Positions 35,163-36,661 of a stretch of 36,661 bases of DNA are shown here, piece after piece. Each line of letters begins with the position of its first letter. Position 1 is the first letter of the stretch. The stretch is from an uncultured Sphingomonadaceae bacterium (GTDB lineage Bacteria; Pseudomonadota; Alphaproteobacteria; Sphingomonadales; Sphingomonadaceae), in NCBI GenBank assembly GCA_946479505.1, contig CAMLGC010000023.1, positions 1 through 36,661 of the forward strand, read 5' to 3'. Both the position numbers and the translations under genes were made by a program. Under the pieces are notes generated by a model. That model was not told the origin of the DNA. It did no database searches and worked only from the letters and a program-made list of their open reading frames with translations.

Positions 35163-36661
35163 ATGAGCCGCCAGTTGATCAACGAATATCGCGCCGAGCT
35201 CGATCGGTTGCGGCAGATATCGGGCAGCCGGCGCGAAAGCGTGCTGCGCGAGGCGTTCAAGGATTTGCTCAAGCGCTGGGGCCGTGCGCAAGGGCTCCAG
35301 TTCATCGCCGAGCACGACCTGCTGACCAAGCAGATGACGCGCATCTATGTCGATGGCGCACTGCTCCACGGGCTGCGCGTGCCATTCGGCTATTGGGAGG
35401 CGAAGGACGAGAAGGACGATCTCGACGCCGAGATCGAGGCCAAGTTTCGGAAAGGGTATCCGAAGGACAATATCGTCTTCACCGACGATGTGACGGCAGT
35501 GCTGTGGCAGGACGGCGCCGAGGTGATGCGCGCCGATTGCCAAGCCGACGACGACAGCCTGCTCGACCTGCTGGCGCGCTTCTTCGCGCACGAGCGGCGC
35601 GAGATCGCCGATTTCAACAAGGCGGTGAAGCAGTTCGCCGACGACCTGCCGCACATCCTGACGGCGCTGCGCGAGCGGGTTGCCGAGAAGCACGCCGCAT
35701 CCCGAGATTTCGCCGCCGCGCTCGCCGCGTTCCTCGCCCACGCGCGCGACGCGATCAATCCGGCGGTGAGCGACGACGACGTGCGCGAGATGCTGATCCA
35801 GCACATCCTGACCGAAGACATCTTCGCCAAGGTGTTCAACGACCCGGAATTCCACCGCAAGAACAACGTCGCCGCCGAGCTCTACACGCTGGAGGACGCG
35901 CTGTTCGATCGCGGCGAGAAGGCGACGCTGCTGAGGGCGCTCGATCCCTATTATGCGGGCATCGCCAGCACCGCCGCGCTGATCCAGAGCCACAGCGAGA
36001 AGCAGGGCTTCCTCAAGGCGCTCTACGAGGATTTCTACAAGGCGTATAACCGCAAGGCGGCCGATCGGCTGGGCGTGGTCTATACGCCGGGCGAGATCGT
36101 GCGCTTCATGATCCGCAGCGCCGATTGGCTGTGCGAAACACATTTCGGCAAGAACCTGATCGATCGCGGGGTGGAAATCCTCGATCCGGCGACGGGCACC
36201 GGCACCTTCATCGTCGAGCTGCTCGAGCATTTTCGCGGCAATCACGACAAGCTTCGGCACAAATACAAGGAGGAGCTGCACGCCAACGAGGTGGCGATCC
36301 TGCCCTATTACGTCGCCAACCTGAACATCGAGGCGACCTATCAGGCGATCACCGGGCAGTTCGCCGAATACGAGAATCTGTGCCTGGTCGATACGCTGGA
36401 CAATGTCGATGCGCTGGGCATCCATGCCGGGCATCAGTTCGACCTGCTAGGCTCGTTAAGCGACGAGAATATCGAGCGGATCAAGCGCCAGAACCGGCGG
36501 AAAATCAGCGTTATCATCGGCAACCCGCCGTACAATGCCAACCAGCAGAACGAAAACGACAACAACAAGAACCGCGCTTATGCGCACATCGATAAGCGCA
36601 TCAAGAACACGTACATCAAGGCGAGCACGGCGCAGAAGACCAAGCTCTATGACATGTATGC
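35163..36661 (+). CDS. Type ISP-like restriction-modification enzyme, 5' part (nuclease + N6-adenine methylase)
   Basis: The frame is open from ATG 35163 (ribosome binding site GAGGGGGAG) to the window edge; 499 codons are visible. Residues ~1-120 carry a PD-(D/E)xK-type nuclease pattern: D64 ... E79-A-K81 in FGYWEAKDEKDDLD. A helical region (about 125-320) with DVREMLIQHILTEDIFAKVF and RLGVVYTPGEIVRFMI follows. The methylase has motif I DPATGTGTF at 341-349 and motif IV NPPY at 454-457. This combination matches proteins annotated as type ISP, but no helicase block lies between nuclease and methylase, so it cannot translocate as LlaGI-type enzymes do. The specificity domain is beyond the edge. 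Presumed role: restriction of foreign DNA. Confidence 0.88.
   Translation, partial: MSRQLINEYRAELDRLRQISGSRRESVLREAFKDLLKRWGRAQGLQFIAEHDLLTKQMTRIYVDGALLHGLRVPFGYWEAKDEKDDLDAEIEAKFRKGYPKDNIVFTDDVTAVLWQDGAEVMRADCQADDDSLLDLLARFFAHERREIADFNKAVKQFADDLPHILTALRERVAEKHAASRDFAAALAAFLAHARDAINPAVSDDDVREMLIQHILTEDIFAKVFNDPEFHRKNNVAAELYTLEDALFDRGEKATLLRALDPYYAGIASTAALIQSHSEKQGFLKALYEDFYKAYNRKAADRLGVVYTPGEIVRFMIRSADWLCETHFGKNLIDRGVEILDPATGTGTFIVELLEHFRGNHDKLRHKYKEELHANEVAILPYYVANLNIEATYQAITGQFAEYENLCLVDTLDNVDALGIHAGHQFDLLGSLSDENIERIKRQNRRKISVIIGNPPYNANQQNENDNNKNRAYAHIDKRIKNTYIKASTAQKTKLYDMY

Overview
The window is about 36.7 kb of high-GC DNA. It is almost certainly from the chromosome of a sphingomonad (Sphingomonas or a close relative in the Alphaproteobacteria). 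The basis is the gene content: PhaR, CpaF, an FMN-binding glutamate-synthase-like protein, GH97 next to tryptophan-halogenase-type flavoproteins, and MaeB. A GTTC-N7-GTTC LexA box upstream of uvrA also fits. No rRNA, tRNA, CRISPR array, transposase or integrase was seen. No gene-free stretch exceeds 300 bases; the longest gaps are about 110-185 bases.

Layout. (1) 1-5980: the 3' end of a GH130-type glycosidase, a REP-like repeat pair, mutS (minus), then an isolated cpaF ATPase and a two-domain retropepsin-like protease with a PDZ domain. (2) 5987-11495: a polyhydroxyalkanoate-related block with phaR plus a small membrane protein (minus), divergent from a class-III-sized PhaC-like enzyme, DUF2945, DUF488, a PhaA-type thiolase and a membrane-anchored FMN glutamate-synthase-like protein. 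(3) 11560-18292: a tight four-gene glycan-modification operon: a COG5610-like HAD protein, a methyltransferase, an 826-residue fusion of a DegT/DnrJ aminotransferase to an FAD/NAD(P)-dependent oxidoreductase, and a GT2 glycosyltransferase. (4) 18302-22247 (minus): a carbohydrate operon GH97 - ROK kinase - GH5 lipoprotein, divergent from (5) 22376-25371: two translationally coupled tryptophan-halogenase-family flavoproteins, the second lacking the catalytic residues. (6) 25421-29942: maeB and three genes of unknown function. (7) 29943-36661: an accessory, defence-like region with a Phd/YefM antitoxin and toxin pair, a low-GC gene with a possible HEPN-type R-x4-H motif coupled to the end of uvrA, uvrA itself carrying an in-frame palindromic repeat insertion, a LexA box, and the 5' part of a type ISP-like restriction-modification enzyme that runs off the end.

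How the genes may work together. GH130, GH5, GH97 (possibly an alpha-galactosidase) and a GmuE-like ROK kinase together suggest use of a mannan or galactomannan. PhaR, the PhaC-like enzyme and PhaA belong to carbon storage. The four-gene operon probably builds or decorates an unusual (amino) sugar on a surface glycan. The most novel points are the aminotransferase-flavoprotein fusion, the inactive-looking halogenase paralogue, the palindromic element translated inside uvrA, and the foreign-looking gene that overlaps the uvrA stop codon and may therefore be under SOS control.
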